From Euzebya pacifica (GTDB lineage Bacteria > Actinomycetota > Nitriliruptoria > Euzebyales > Euzebyaceae): 64,000 nucleotides of DNA. The position numbers and the translations under genes are program-made. Positions 17,887 to 26,263 of the stretch are shown piece after piece. A model generated the notes under the pieces. The model was given only the letters and a program-made list of their open reading frames with translations. It was not told the origin of the DNA and ran no database searches. The DNA lies in the NCBI RefSeq assembly GCF_003344865.1, contig NZ_CP031165.1:3601910-3665909 (forward strand). The letters are read 5' to 3'. The first letter of the stretch is position 1. Every line of letters starts with the position of its first letter.

Positions 17887-17916
17887 TAAGTCTATGAGAA
17901 GTTGCGAAAGTCGCAA
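17887..17916 (-). promoter_or_regulatory. suf promoter with palindromic operator
   Basis: Read on the minus strand, the perfect palindrome TTGCGACTTTCGCAA (17902-17916, arms of 6 with 3 between) starts with TTGCGA, a plausible -35. Sixteen bases later comes TAGACT, a plausible -10. The palindrome therefore covers the -35 site of the only promoter region upstream of the suf genes, which fits a SufR operator. Binding is inferred. Confidence 0.6.
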
Positions 17917-18009
17917 TCGGCGACGGGGGGACGGGTGGCCGGGCCCCGGCAGGTTCCCGAGCGGCTCGGGGTGTGCGCGTCCACCGCGTCTGGGTAGGCT
18001 CACCCGACC

Positions 18010-19095
18010 GTGATCACCTTCGAGCAGGTCGTCAAGCGCTATCCCGATGGGACAGTGGCTGTTGACGACCTCTCCTTCGAGGTCCCGGAGGGCGAGATCC
18101 TCGTCCTGGTGGGCCCCTCTGGGTGCGGCAAGACCACGTCCATGCGGATGATCAACCGCATGATCGAGCCCACCTCGGGGCTGATCCGCGTCGACGGCCG
18201 TGACGTGATGGCGACCGACCCCGCCGAGCTGCGCCGTGGCATCGGCTACGTCATCCAGCAGATCGGGCTGTTCCCCCACCGCAGCGTCGCCGACAACATC
18301 GGCACGGTCCCCCGGCTGCTCGGCTGGCAGCAGGACCGGACCGACGAACGCGTGGAGGAGCTGGTCGAGGTCGTGGGCCTGCGTGCCGAGCTGGCCGAGC
18401 GCTATCCCCACCAGCTGTCCGGCGGGCAACGCCAGCGGGTGGGTGTGGCCCGAGCGCTCGCGGCGGACCCCCCGGTCCTGCTGATGGACGAACCCTTCGG
18501 CGCCGTCGACCCGATCGTGCGCGGCCACCTGCAGGAGGAGTTCCTCCGGCTGCAGGCCGAGGTCCGGAAGACGATCGTCTTCGTCACCCACGACATCGAC
18601 GAGGCCATCGTCATGGGCGACCGCATCGCCATCCTCGCCGAGGGCGGCGTCCTCCAGCAGCTCGACACCCCGGTGAAGATCCTGGCCCGGCCCGCCAACG
18701 CCTTCGTGGAGGAGTTCCTCGGCGCCGAGCGCGAGCTGCGGCGCCTGGCCCTGATCCCCGTCTCGGAGGTCACCGCCGACCGCGGGCCCGTGGTCAGGCC
18801 CGGGACCGACACCGACGAGGCGACCCGCATCGCCGCCGCCGCCGGCACCGACTGGATCGCCATCGTCGACGGCGACAACACCGTCGCGGGATGGAGCTAC
18901 GTCACCGACCTCAACGGGGTCGTCGGCGCGTCCGACGCACGTCCCTTCGCGGCGACCGTCCTGGCCGGTGACTCGCTGCGCACAGCCCTCGACGTCCTGG
19001 TCGCATCGCCCAACGGGGTGGCCGTCAGGGTCGGCCCCTCCGGCAGCTACGAGGGCCTGGTCACCCGCGAGCTGGTCACCGAAGCGCTGCGCTAG
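18010..19095 (+). CDS. opuCA: Osmoprotectant (betaine/choline type) ABC importer, ATP-binding subunit
   Basis: A 361-residue ATPase of the OpuC/ProV family. Walker A is GPSGCGKTT, the signature LSGGQRQRVGVARA and Walker B VLLMDEPFGAVDP. A C-terminal region (about 245-361) resembles a CBS pair, as in the ionic-strength-sensing subunits, though motifs are weak. GTG 18010 is the start; TAGGCT lies 9 nt upstream, in the same 130-nt gap as the suf promoter. It heads a four-gene operon. Confidence 0.92.
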   Translation: MITFEQVVKRYPDGTVAVDDLSFEVPEGEILVLVGPSGCGKTTSMRMINRMIEPTSGLIRVDGRDVMATDPAELRRGIGYVIQQIGLFPHRSVADNIGTVPRLLGWQQDRTDERVEELVEVVGLRAELAERYPHQLSGGQRQRVGVARALAADPPVLLMDEPFGAVDPIVRGHLQEEFLRLQAEVRKTIVFVTHDIDEAIVMGDRIAILAEGGVLQQLDTPVKILARPANAFVEEFLGAERELRRLALIPVSEVTADRGPVVRPGTDTDEATRIAAAAGTDWIAIVDGDNTVAGWSYVTDLNGVVGASDARPFAATVLAGDSLRTALDVLVASPNGVAVRVGPSGSYEGLVTRELVTEALR

Positions 19096-19106
19096 ATTCC
19101 CACGCG

Positions 19107-19778
19107 ATGTCCCCCCTCCTCCTCGCCCAGAGCAGGCCGTTCCCCGACTGGGAGTGGATCCGCCGCAACGGCGACACCATCCTCGAGCAGGGCATCGAAC
19201 ACGTGCAGCTGACGCTGATGGCCGTCGCGCTCGGGTTCGTCATCGCGTTTCCGCTGGCGGTGCTGGCCTCGCGCCGGCGCCGGCTGCAGACCCCGGTCCT
19301 GCAGGTGACGGGGATCCTGTTCACCATCCCGTCCCTCGCGCTGTTCGTCGGCCTGGTCCCCCTGACCGGCCTGTCCACGACCACCGCGCTGATCCCCCTG
19401 ACGCTGTACACGCTGCTGATCCTGGTGCGCAACACCATCGCCGGGCTCGACAGCGTGCCGACGGAGGTGGTCGAGGCCGCCCGGGCCATGGGATACCGGG
19501 AGTGGACGCTGCTGCGCGCCGTCGAGCTGCCGCTGGCCCTGCCGGTCATCATCGCGGGCATCCGCATCGCCACGGTGACCACCATCGGGCTGGTCGTCGT
19601 CACAGCGGTCATCGGCCAGGGCGGCTGGGGGCAGATGATGTACAGCGACGGGTTCCAGCGGCAGAACCTGACCCCGACCCTGCTGGGCTTCCTGCTGAGC
19701 GTGGCGCTGGCCATCGTGCTGGACCTGGCGCTGGTCGCCCTCGAACGTCGCCTCTCCCCCTGGGCGAAGGCCCGATGA
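19107..19778 (+). CDS. opuCB: Osmoprotectant ABC importer, permease subunit 1
   Basis: A 223-residue inner-membrane permease with about 5-6 hydrophobic segments. It carries the ABC permease EAA-type loop (EVVEAARAMGYREWTLLRAVELPLALPVIIAGIR). It follows the ATPase gene by 11 nt and overlaps the second permease gene by ATGA. Confidence 0.92.
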   Translation: MSPLLLAQSRPFPDWEWIRRNGDTILEQGIEHVQLTLMAVALGFVIAFPLAVLASRRRRLQTPVLQVTGILFTIPSLALFVGLVPLTGLSTTTALIPLTLYTLLILVRNTIAGLDSVPTEVVEAARAMGYREWTLLRAVELPLALPVIIAGIRIATVTTIGLVVVTAVIGQGGWGQMMYSDGFQRQNLTPTLLGFLLSVALAIVLDLALVALERRLSPWAKAR

Positions 19779-20557
19779 GGACGCCGACGGTGCTGGCCCA
19801 GGCGGCCGAGCAGACCCTGACCGAGGAGATCCTCGCGTGGCTGCGCGGCGAGGACTTCCGTTCCGTCGACGGGATCCCGCAGCTGATCGGCGACCACCTG
19901 GCCCTCAGCGCCGCCGCGCTGGGCCTGGCCTGCGCCGTCGCGATCCCGCTGGCGCTGTTCCTGGCCCATGGCCATCGCGCACCGGTCCTGTCCATCAACA
20001 TGGCCAACGCCTTCCGGGCCATCCCGGCGTTCGGGCTGCTGCTCGTCGCCTTCCAGCTGGGCGGGTTCTCCCTTCCGCTGCTGGTCCTGGTCTTCGCGCT
20101 GGTCGGCGTCGCCCCGATCTTCGCCAACGCCTACATCGGGGTGCGCCAGGTCGATCCCGAGATCGTCGACGCCGCCGTCGGCATGGGGTTGACCGGCCGC
20201 CAGGTCCTGATGGAGGTCGAGCTGCCGCTCGCCTCTCCGGTCCTCATGGCCGGCGTGCGGACCGCCGCGGTCAACATCGTGGCCACCGTGACGCTGGCGG
20301 CCGTCGTCGGCTTCGGGGGCCTCGGCTTCCCGATCATCGCGGGGCTGAACCGTGGGCTGCAGTTCTCCTCCTCGGCCAGGACGCTCGCCATCGGCGGCGC
20401 GCTGCTGGTCGCCCTCCTCTCCATCGGTACCGAAGCGGTGCTGGGCCTGGTCCAGGCCCGGATCGTGCCCGAGGGCCTGCGGCTGCGCGATGCCGCACGA
20501 GAGGCCCGAGCCGAGGCCGTCACCGAACCGACGCTGCGTACCGAACCCTCCCCCTGA
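19775..20557 (+). CDS. opuCD: Osmoprotectant ABC importer, permease subunit 2
   Basis: A 260-residue permease with the EAA loop EIVDAAVGMGLTGRQVLMEVELPLASPVLMAGVR. Two permeases, one ATPase and one lipoprotein are the standard OpuC/OsmU layout. The ATG overlaps the previous stop. The last 30 residues are charged and cytoplasmic. Confidence 0.92.
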   Translation: MRTPTVLAQAAEQTLTEEILAWLRGEDFRSVDGIPQLIGDHLALSAAALGLACAVAIPLALFLAHGHRAPVLSINMANAFRAIPAFGLLLVAFQLGGFSLPLLVLVFALVGVAPIFANAYIGVRQVDPEIVDAAVGMGLTGRQVLMEVELPLASPVLMAGVRTAAVNIVATVTLAAVVGFGGLGFPIIAGLNRGLQFSSSARTLAIGGALLVALLSIGTEAVLGLVQARIVPEGLRLRDAAREARAEAVTEPTLRTEPSP

Positions 20558-20583
20558 CCGTTCTCACACGAAGGAAGACCCTG

Positions 20584-21567
20584 ATGACCACGTCCACCCG
20601 CAGCCGCATGGCTGCGTTCCTGCTGATGTTGGTGCTGGCCCTCGTGGCCAGCGCCTGCGCCTCCGACGACGACGGCTCCGATGATGCCGCTGGCGACGCC
20701 AGCGAATCCGCCGACGGCACGACCGACGAGGGTGCCGAGACCGCCGAGGAGCTCGGCGACATCACCGTCGGCTCCACCAACTTCGACGAGCAGGAGCTCG
20801 TCGCGGAGATGTACGCCCTGGCCCTGGAGGACGCCGGCTACACCGTCGAGCGTCGCTACCAGCTCGGCTCCCGCGAGGTCGTGCTGCCGGCGCTGACCTC
20901 GGGCGAGATCGACGTCTACCCCGAGTACGTCGGCACGGCGCTGGAGTTCCTCAACGAGGGCGCCGGCGAGGCCACCGGTGACACCGAGGCCAGCACCGAG
21001 CTGCTGCGCGAGCGCTTCGCCGAGCAGGGCGTCGACGTCCTCGAGCCCTCCGATGCCCAGGACAAGAACGGCCTGGTCGTCCGCCAGGAGACCGCCGACA
21101 CCTACGGCCTGTCCACCGTCAGCGACCTGGCCGACGTGGCCGGCGACCTGACCCTCGGCGGGCCCCCCGAGTGCCCCGAGCGTCCGCTGTGCATCCCCGG
21201 CTACGAGTCCGCCTACGGCGTGACCTTCGGTGACTTCCGCTCCCTCGACGCCGGTAGCCCGGTGACCATCGAGGCCCTGTCGGCCGGCGAGATCGACGTC
21301 GCGCTGCTGTTCACCACCGACGGCGTCATCGCCGCCAACGACTGGGTCCTGCTCGACGACGACCAGGACCTGCAGCCGGCCGAGAACATCGTCCCGGTGA
21401 TCCGCAGCGAGGCCAACACCGACGCCGCCACCGAGGCGCTCGACGCCGTGTCGGCGGTCCTGACCACCGAGAACGTCACGGAGATGATCCGCCAGCTGCG
21501 CGTCGACCTGGCCGATCCGGCCGAGGTCGCCGAGACCTTCCTCACCGACCAGGGTGTGCTCGGCTAG
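20584..21567 (+). CDS. opuCC: Osmoprotectant-binding lipoprotein
   Basis: A 327-residue precursor. The signal peptide ends in a lipobox, LVASAC, so the Cys is lipid-anchored outside the membrane. An acidic linker of about 40 residues follows, then the OpuAC-type domain beginning ITVGSTNFDEQELVAEMYALALEDAGY and including EIDVYPEYVGTAL. AAGGA precedes the ATG by 9 nt. It binds a quaternary-amine osmolyte; the exact ligand is not determinable. It ends shortly before a strong terminator. Confidence 0.92.
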   Translation: MTTSTRSRMAAFLLMLVLALVASACASDDDGSDDAAGDASESADGTTDEGAETAEELGDITVGSTNFDEQELVAEMYALALEDAGYTVERRYQLGSREVVLPALTSGEIDVYPEYVGTALEFLNEGAGEATGDTEASTELLRERFAEQGVDVLEPSDAQDKNGLVVRQETADTYGLSTVSDLADVAGDLTLGGPPECPERPLCIPGYESAYGVTFGDFRSLDAGSPVTIEALSAGEIDVALLFTTDGVIAANDWVLLDDDQDLQPAENIVPVIRSEANTDAATEALDAVSAVLTTENVTEMIRQLRVDLADPAEVAETFLTDQGVLG

Positions 21568-21588
21568 CGCCCTCGGCACACACGAAAC

Positions 21589-21616
21589 GAACCCCGCCTG
21601 TCCTCAGGCGGGGTTC
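21589..21616. terminator. Bidirectional terminator hairpin
   Basis: The arms GAACCCCGCCTG and CAGGCGGGGTTC (12 bp, perfect) flank the loop TCCT. The hairpin lies between the convergent lipoprotein gene and receiver gene, and its right arm contains the last codons and stop of the receiver gene. Confidence 0.85.
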
Positions 21617-22089
21617 GACGCTTCCGGCGGCTCGGCGCCGAAGCCGTGTTCGAGCTGCAGCAGCAGCTCTGCGCGTTCGAGCTCCTTCACGCGCATCGCC
21701 CGGCGTTCGCTGACCTCGCGGCCGGTCAGGTCGGCGACCAGGTAGGCGAGCTCGTCGACGTCGAAGGGCTTGGTGACGTAGCCGTCGGCCCCCGCCCTGA
21801 AGGCGTTGACGATGTCGACCTCGCGGCCCCGAGCGGTCAGCATGACCACCGGCGGGTCATCGCCGTGCTGGCGCAGGGCGTGCAGCACCGCGAACCCGTC
21901 GAGGCCCGGCATCATGATGTCGAGCAGGACGAGGTCATAGGTGTCGTGCTGCGTTGCCTGCAGCGCCTCGACACCGTTCGCGGCCTCGACGACCGCCATC
22001 GGCTGTCCGCTGGGTGGCGATCCCTCGAGCGCCACACGGACGGTGAACCGCACGTTCGGGTCGTCATCGACGACCAGCACCCTGACCAC
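21604..22089 (-). CDS. Receiver-domain response regulator without recognised output
   Basis: A 161-residue protein. The receiver domain has acidic VVDDD, phospho-acceptor Asp in VLLDIMMPGLDGF, LTARG and the Lys of VTKPFD. The last 35 residues (REVSERRAMRVKELERAELLLQLEHG split into a basic then leucine-rich part) look helical, not like a DNA-binding domain. GTG 22089 lies 26 nt after the S1-domain gene, so they may be one operon. The partner kinase is unknown; the HPt kinases near 5.9-9.6 kb are possible but unproven. Confidence 0.85.
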   Translation of the reverse strand: MVRVLVVDDDPNVRFTVRVALEGSPPSGQPMAVVEAANGVEALQATQHDTYDLVLLDIMMPGLDGFAVLHALRQHGDDPPVVMLTARGREVDIVNAFRAGADGYVTKPFDVDELAYLVADLTGREVSERRAMRVKELERAELLLQLEHGFGAEPPEASNPA

Positions 22090-22115
22090 GGTTCAGTCCC
22101 CTCGTCGCGGAAGGA

Positions 22116-22484
22116 TCAGGTCGAGCGCTTCCGCTTGCGCACCTCGCCCTGGATCATGTCGGACTGGTGCATGAACTTGCGCAGGCGCTGGTTGAACTCC
22201 TTGTCAACCTTCGCCGTCGGACGGGGCTTCGGTTCGTCGCTCCAGTCGGGTTCTGCACGCTTGATCGACAAGTCGATGCGGCCGTCCTCCTTGATGCCGA
22301 CGACCTTCACCTCGACCTCCTGGCCCTCCGTGAGGTAGGCGTGGATGTTGTCGACGAAGTCACGGTGGACCTCGGAGATGTGGACCAAGCCAGTCGTTTC
22401 GGCGTCGATCTCGACGAACGCTCCGAAGTCCTGAAGCTTCACTACCTTGCCGGTGACGACGTCACCTACCTGTGCTGACACCAT
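22116..22484 (-). CDS. S1-domain RNA-binding protein (GSP13-like)
   Basis: A 122-residue protein with one S1/OB-fold domain: VGDVVTGKVVKLQDFGAFVEI, then GLVHISEVH and VKVVGIKEDGRIDLSIKRAE. The tail is basic (KVDKEFNQRLRKFMHQ), as in small ribosome-associated S1 proteins of the general stress protein 13 group. AAGGAG lies only 1 nt before ATG 22484, so the GTG at 22481 may be the true start. A palindrome sits in the leader. Confidence 0.86.
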   Translation of the reverse strand: MVSAQVGDVVTGKVVKLQDFGAFVEIDAETTGLVHISEVHRDFVDNIHAYLTEGQEVEVKVVGIKEDGRIDLSIKRAEPDWSDEPKPRPTAKVDKEFNQRLRKFMHQSDMIQGEVRKRKRST

Positions 22485-22500
22485 GCTCCTTCCGCTGACC

Positions 22501-22518
22501 TGCCCCCGATCGGGGGCA
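22501..22518. promoter_or_regulatory. Perfect 18-nt palindrome in the leader of the S1-domain gene
   Basis: TGCCCCCGATCGGGGGCA reads the same on both strands. As RNA it forms a 7-bp stem with a GATC loop 16 nt before the start, close to the ribosome site. It could be an operator or a translational control hairpin. Confidence 0.5.
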
Positions 22519-22553
22519 CGCTGCAGCTCGTTCGAGTACGTAGAGTTGGGCCG

Positions 22554-22560
22554 TATCCTA
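22554..22560. promoter_or_regulatory. Back-to-back -10 elements for divergent S1 and quinone reductase genes
   Basis: The bases TATCCTA read TATCCT on plus and TAGGAT on minus, so one site can act as -10 in both directions. The plus gene then has a leader of about 50 nt with a GGAGGT ribosome site. No clear -35 is seen on either side. Confidence 0.4.
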
Positions 22561-22612
22561 GCAGCCGCTTGCCGGGCCGAGTCATGGCCCATCCGGAGGT
22601 CCGACACCACAC

Positions 22613-23593
22613 ATGCGCGCCGTCATCGCCCCGTCACCCGGAGGCGTCGAAGCCCTGGAGCTCGTCGAGCTCCCCGATCCCGAACCCGGCCCCGAGGACC
22701 TGCTCGTCGAGGTCGCGGCCACCGCCGTCAACCGGGCCGACATCCTGCAGCGCCGCGGCATGTACCCGCCGCCGCCCGGCGCCCCCGACACCCTGGGGCT
22801 GGAGCTGTCCGGACGCGTGGTCGGCATGGGCGCGGACGTGACGGGCTGGCAGGAGGGCGACGAGGTGTGCGCCGTCGTCGGGGGCGGCGGCTACGCCTCC
22901 ATGGCTGTGGTGCCGGCCAGGACTGCCATGCCCCTGCCCCCGGGGCTCGACGTGGTCTCGGCGGCTGCCGTGCCGGAGGTGTACGCCACCGCCTACGACA
23001 ACGTCTTCCTTCGCGCTGGCCTGACGGCTGGCGAGACGGTGCTGCTGCACGGCGGCTCCAGCGGGGTGGGCACGGCGGGGATCCTGCTGGCCACCCGCGC
23101 CGGGGCTGACGTGGTCGTGACCGTGGGCACCGAGGAGAAGGCCGCCGCCTGCCGCGAGCTGGGCGCGGACCTGGCGATCGACTACAAGGCGGTCGACTCC
23201 TTCGCCGACGCGATCCGCGAGGCCCGCGACGGGAGGGGTGTCGACGTCGTGCTCGACATCATCGGCGGCCCGTACCTGAAGCAGAACCTGTCGGTCCTCG
23301 AACCCGACGGCCGCATGGTCACCATCGGGCTGATGGGCGGTGCGAAGGCCGAGATCAACCTGGGACTGGTGCTGTCCAAGCGCCTGAGCGTGATGGGCTC
23401 GACCCTTCGGGCCCGGTCGGTGGACGCCAAGGCGGCCCTGGCCGAGCGGCTCGTCGCCGACGTCTGGCCCGGTTTCGCCGACGGGACCCTCCGCCCGATC
23501 ATCCACTCCCGCCACGCGCTCGCCGACGTCGCCGCCGCTCACGAGGAGCTGGAGTCCAGCACCCACATCGGCAAGATCCTGCTGGTGGTCTGA
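22613..23593 (+). CDS. NAD(P)H:quinone oxidoreductase, PIG3 family
   Basis: A 326-residue zinc-free medium-chain reductase. The family segment NRADILQRRGMYPPPPG is near-canonical for TP53I3/PIG3 homologues. The nucleotide site is LLHGGSSGVGTAGILLA and the C-terminus ends THIGKILLVV. It probably reduces quinones or enones with NADPH. GGAGGT precedes the ATG by 9 nt. Confidence 0.9.
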   Translation: MRAVIAPSPGGVEALELVELPDPEPGPEDLLVEVAATAVNRADILQRRGMYPPPPGAPDTLGLELSGRVVGMGADVTGWQEGDEVCAVVGGGGYASMAVVPARTAMPLPPGLDVVSAAAVPEVYATAYDNVFLRAGLTAGETVLLHGGSSGVGTAGILLATRAGADVVVTVGTEEKAAACRELGADLAIDYKAVDSFADAIREARDGRGVDVVLDIIGGPYLKQNLSVLEPDGRMVTIGLMGGAKAEINLGLVLSKRLSVMGSTLRARSVDAKAALAERLVADVWPGFADGTLRPIIHSRHALADVAAAHEELESSTHIGKILLVV

Positions 23594-23686
23594 GCGCCCT
23601 CTTGGCGACGCCACCTGATCAGCCGGAACGTGGCCGCGCGACCACGGTGACGGCAAGACCACAGTAATCGGTAAAGGAACGACGGA

Positions 23687-25744
23687 ATGCTGCCGTTGTC
23701 GGAGCGAACAGCGTTCAACGATCGAGAGACCCGGATGACTTTCCTGCGGCGCCCACTTGCCGTCCTTGCCCTGCTCGCGTCCCTTGCCCTCGTGCCAGCC
23801 CCTGTGCTGGGGCAGGACCCCACCCCCACGTCGGACTCCACGCCTCCGGAGCAGCTGCTGCCGGTCCCGGCGGCCAATCCGTTGCTGCCGCCGCTGGCCA
23901 CCGACGACGTCTCCCGCGTCGCGGACTCCAGCGACGCCGTTGAGGTCGGTGTGACGCTGTCGAAGGCCGCCTTCGCCGACGCGACCCCGTGGGTCGCGCA
24001 CGATCCCCGCTACACGGGCGCCACCGGCGTGGTGCTGGCCCGGGACGACGTCTTCCCCGACTCGCTCGCTGCTGCGGCGGTTGCCGGGACCGACCGTCCG
24101 ATCCTCTACACCACCGGCGGTCCCGACGCGTTCCTGGACTCGGCGGTGGCTGATGAGCTGTGGAGGGTCCTCGGGCCCGGGCGCGGATGCGCCGACGGGG
24201 GTCACGAGGTCATCGTCGTCGGCGGGGCCCAGGCGGTGTCGCCGGCCGTCGTCGAGCAGGTCGAGGCGATGGGCTACTGCACTGCGCGGCTGGCCGGACC
24301 GTCCCGCGTCGACACATCCGTGGTCCTGGCAACGGCCGCAATCGCGCGGACCGGTGCCACCACGCTCCTGCTCGCACGGGCCGACAACTGGGCCGACGCC
24401 GCCACGGGTGGTGCCGTTGCCGCGCGCTACGGCCTGCCGCTGGCCATCACCGGCGCCGATGCGCTGCACCCGGCCGTGGCCGACCTGATCGGGTCCGGCG
24501 GCATCACCGACGTGGTGCTGCTCGGCGGGGAGGCTGCCCTGTCCGCCACCGTCGCGACGCAGGTCGAGGCGCTCGGCGTGTCGGTCCAGCGCGTGGCCGG
24601 TCCCGGACGAGAGGAGACCGCCGCCGCGATCGCCGAGGAACTGTGGGAGGACGACGACGTCGAGGGTGCGGTGCTGCTCAACGGTCGCGCGGAGGACGGG
24701 TGGGTCTACGCCCTGGCCGCCGCGCCGTTCTCGGCCCGGTCCGGTCGTCCCCAGCTGTACGGCCACACCGACGGGGTACCGACCCCCTCGGCCGACGTGG
24801 TGGCTGGCGTCCCCGCTGTCACCGTCGTCGGCCCCGTGGCCTCGGTGGACGACAGCGTCATCACCGCACTGCGCACGATGCTCGCTGCGCCGGACGACCG
24901 CGTCGGTGCCGACCTTGCGGGTCTGCGCAGCGGCGACTCGCTCGATGCGCTGAACTACTGGCGGCGCGTGTCGGGCATGCCCGAGGTCGACGCCTGGGAC
25001 CCCGACCTCAGCCGCGGTGCCTTCGAGCACGCGCGCTACACCGTCAAGGAGGACGACCCCGGCCACGCGCAGGACCCAACCTCCCCGTGGTCGACCCCCG
25101 CGGGCCGTGGGGAGGAGCCGGAGGCCGCCGGCGGAGAGGTCTACAACGGCCACGACGGTCCAGACACGGCCCACCATGCTGTCACCGGCTGGGTGCGGAC
25201 GCCGTTCCACGGCGCCGGCATGCTCGACCCCTCGGCATCGCACTACGGCATCGGCAGCTACGCCGAGGACCTCGGCCAGGGAACCACGGCCGCGACAGCA
25301 GTGCGGTTGCGCTACGACTGGCAGAACGGCGGACTGCCGGACAGCGACGGGGACGGGGTGATCACCCACTTCCCGGTGGACGGCAGCGTGCTGGCCCTGT
25401 CGGCCTACTGGGGTGGGGAGTACCCGGAGCCGCTGGACATCTGTGGCTACGACAACCCCGTCGGGCAGCCGCTGTGGCTGCACCTGGCCGAGCCCCTTCC
25501 GGTCGGCGACGTCGACGTCGTCCTCGAGGTCGACGGCCAGCCCGTGGAACACTGCGCCTTCCTCCACTACGACGACGCAACGGAGTCCCGTCGGATGTAC
25601 GTCATGGCCCGACGTCCGCTGCGCGCCGGCGGCGAGTACACGGTGACGGCGGCGATCCCCGGTGGCCGGACGTTCACCTGGTCCTTCGAGGTGCTGCGGA
25701 GCCCCATCGACGGCGGCCTGGCCGGAACCGCACCCAACATCTGA
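23687..25744 (+). CDS. Secreted protein with cell-wall-binding repeats (CWB2) and a CAP/SCP domain
   Basis: A 685-residue export candidate. The hydrophobic signal TFLRRPLAVLALLASLALV ends near VLG-QD. ATG 23735 would start just before it, while ATG 23687 has AAAGGA 8 nt upstream and adds 16 residues. Three CWB2-type units span about 95-400 (for example IVVGGAQAVSPAVVEQVEAMG and DVVLLGGEAALSATVATQVEALG). A CAP domain covers about 410-560 (DALNYWRRVSGMPEV, TPFHGAGMLDPSASHYGIG). A beta-rich tail follows. It is probably non-covalently held on wall polymers; its activity is unknown. Confidence 0.85.
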   Translation: MLPLSERTAFNDRETRMTFLRRPLAVLALLASLALVPAPVLGQDPTPTSDSTPPEQLLPVPAANPLLPPLATDDVSRVADSSDAVEVGVTLSKAAFADATPWVAHDPRYTGATGVVLARDDVFPDSLAAAAVAGTDRPILYTTGGPDAFLDSAVADELWRVLGPGRGCADGGHEVIVVGGAQAVSPAVVEQVEAMGYCTARLAGPSRVDTSVVLATAAIARTGATTLLLARADNWADAATGGAVAARYGLPLAITGADALHPAVADLIGSGGITDVVLLGGEAALSATVATQVEALGVSVQRVAGPGREETAAAIAEELWEDDDVEGAVLLNGRAEDGWVYALAAAPFSARSGRPQLYGHTDGVPTPSADVVAGVPAVTVVGPVASVDDSVITALRTMLAAPDDRVGADLAGLRSGDSLDALNYWRRVSGMPEVDAWDPDLSRGAFEHARYTVKEDDPGHAQDPTSPWSTPAGRGEEPEAAGGEVYNGHDGPDTAHHAVTGWVRTPFHGAGMLDPSASHYGIGSYAEDLGQGTTAATAVRLRYDWQNGGLPDSDGDGVITHFPVDGSVLALSAYWGGEYPEPLDICGYDNPVGQPLWLHLAEPLPVGDVDVVLEVDGQPVEHCAFLHYDDATESRRMYVMARRPLRAGGEYTVTAAIPGGRTFTWSFEVLRSPIDGGLAGTAPNI

Positions 25745-25770
25745 CCGGCAGCGCCGCCACACAACCAGAA

Positions 25771-25796
25771 CGGCTCCCCGAGTGATCGGGGAGCCG
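25771..25796. terminator. Bidirectional terminator between the CWB2 gene and infA
   Basis: The arms CGGCTCCCCG and CGGGGAGCCG (10 bp) flank the loop AGTGAT. The hairpin lies between two convergent genes. Confidence 0.85.
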
Positions 25797-25833
25797 TGCG
25801 TCGTTCTGGGCCGCGCGATGGGCCCGGAGGGGT

Positions 25834-26142
25834 CTACTTGTACCGGTAGGTGATCCGGCCGCGAGTCAGGTCGTAGGGGGAGACCTCGACGGTGACCCGG
25901 TCGCCCGGGAGGATCCGGATGTAGTGCTTGCGCATCTTTCCGGAGATGTGACCGAGGATCGAATGCCCGTTGTCCAGCTTCACGCGGAACATGGTGTTGG
26001 GAAGGGCTTCCTCGATGACGCCCTCCATCTCGAGCGCGTCTTCCTTCGTGTTGCCCGAGCGAGCCTCGCGCTTTGCGCGGGTCTCCTCGTCGATGTACCG
26101 CCTCGACTGTGAGGGGCGGCGGCCGCTGCGTCGCCTTGCCAT
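25834..26142 (-). CDS. infA: Translation initiation factor IF-1 with N-terminal extension
   Basis: A 102-residue protein. The last 70 residues are a near-standard IF-1 ([55 protein letters not shown]). It starts about 30 residues earlier than usual with a basic stretch, [16 protein letters not shown]. No in-frame start codon exists at the normal IF-1 position, so the extension appears genuine. The gene stands alone with its own promoter instead of in a ribosomal-protein operon. It could be the only IF-1 or a second copy. AAGGAG lies 13 nt before the ATG, an unusually long spacing. Confidence 0.88.
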   Translation of the reverse strand: MARRRSGRRPSQSRRYIDEETRAKREARSGNTKEDALEMEGVIEEALPNTMFRVKLDNGHSILGHISGKMRKHYIRILPGDRVTVEVSPYDLTRGRITYRYK

Positions 26143-26175
26143 GTGGTGAGTCGTGCTCCTTCTGATTTCGAGAAC

Positions 26176-26195
26176 GCCGACCGGAATCGGTCGGC
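26176..26195 (-). promoter_or_regulatory. Stem-loop in the infA 5' leader
   Basis: GCCGACC and GGTCGGC form a 7-bp stem around a 6-nt loop. It lies between the predicted transcription start and the ribosome site and could modulate infA translation. Confidence 0.45.
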
Positions 26196-26208
26196 AGCGT
26201 TGCACCAC

Positions 26209-26214
26209 AGCCTA
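26209..26214 (-). promoter_or_regulatory. infA -10 box
   Basis: TAGGCT on the minus strand, about 67 nt before the start codon, with the leader hairpin in between. No clear -35 is seen. Confidence 0.45.
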
Positions 26215-26263
26215 GCAGCGGCCGGCCACCCGCCCCTCCCCCGAGCGCACGAACGGGTCTGGA

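Noticed and set aside
23594-23686. c-di-AMP riboswitch before the CWB2/CAP gene
   Set aside because: The gap is only 93 nt and I find no ydaO-type conserved cores; it seems to hold only a promoter and a ribosome site.
22634-25762. 1042-codon open frame on the minus strand opposite the quinone reductase and CWB2 genes
   Set aside because: It is a high-GC antisense shadow with Gly/Arg/Val/His-rich, domain-free sequence, while the plus strand carries clear families over the same bases.
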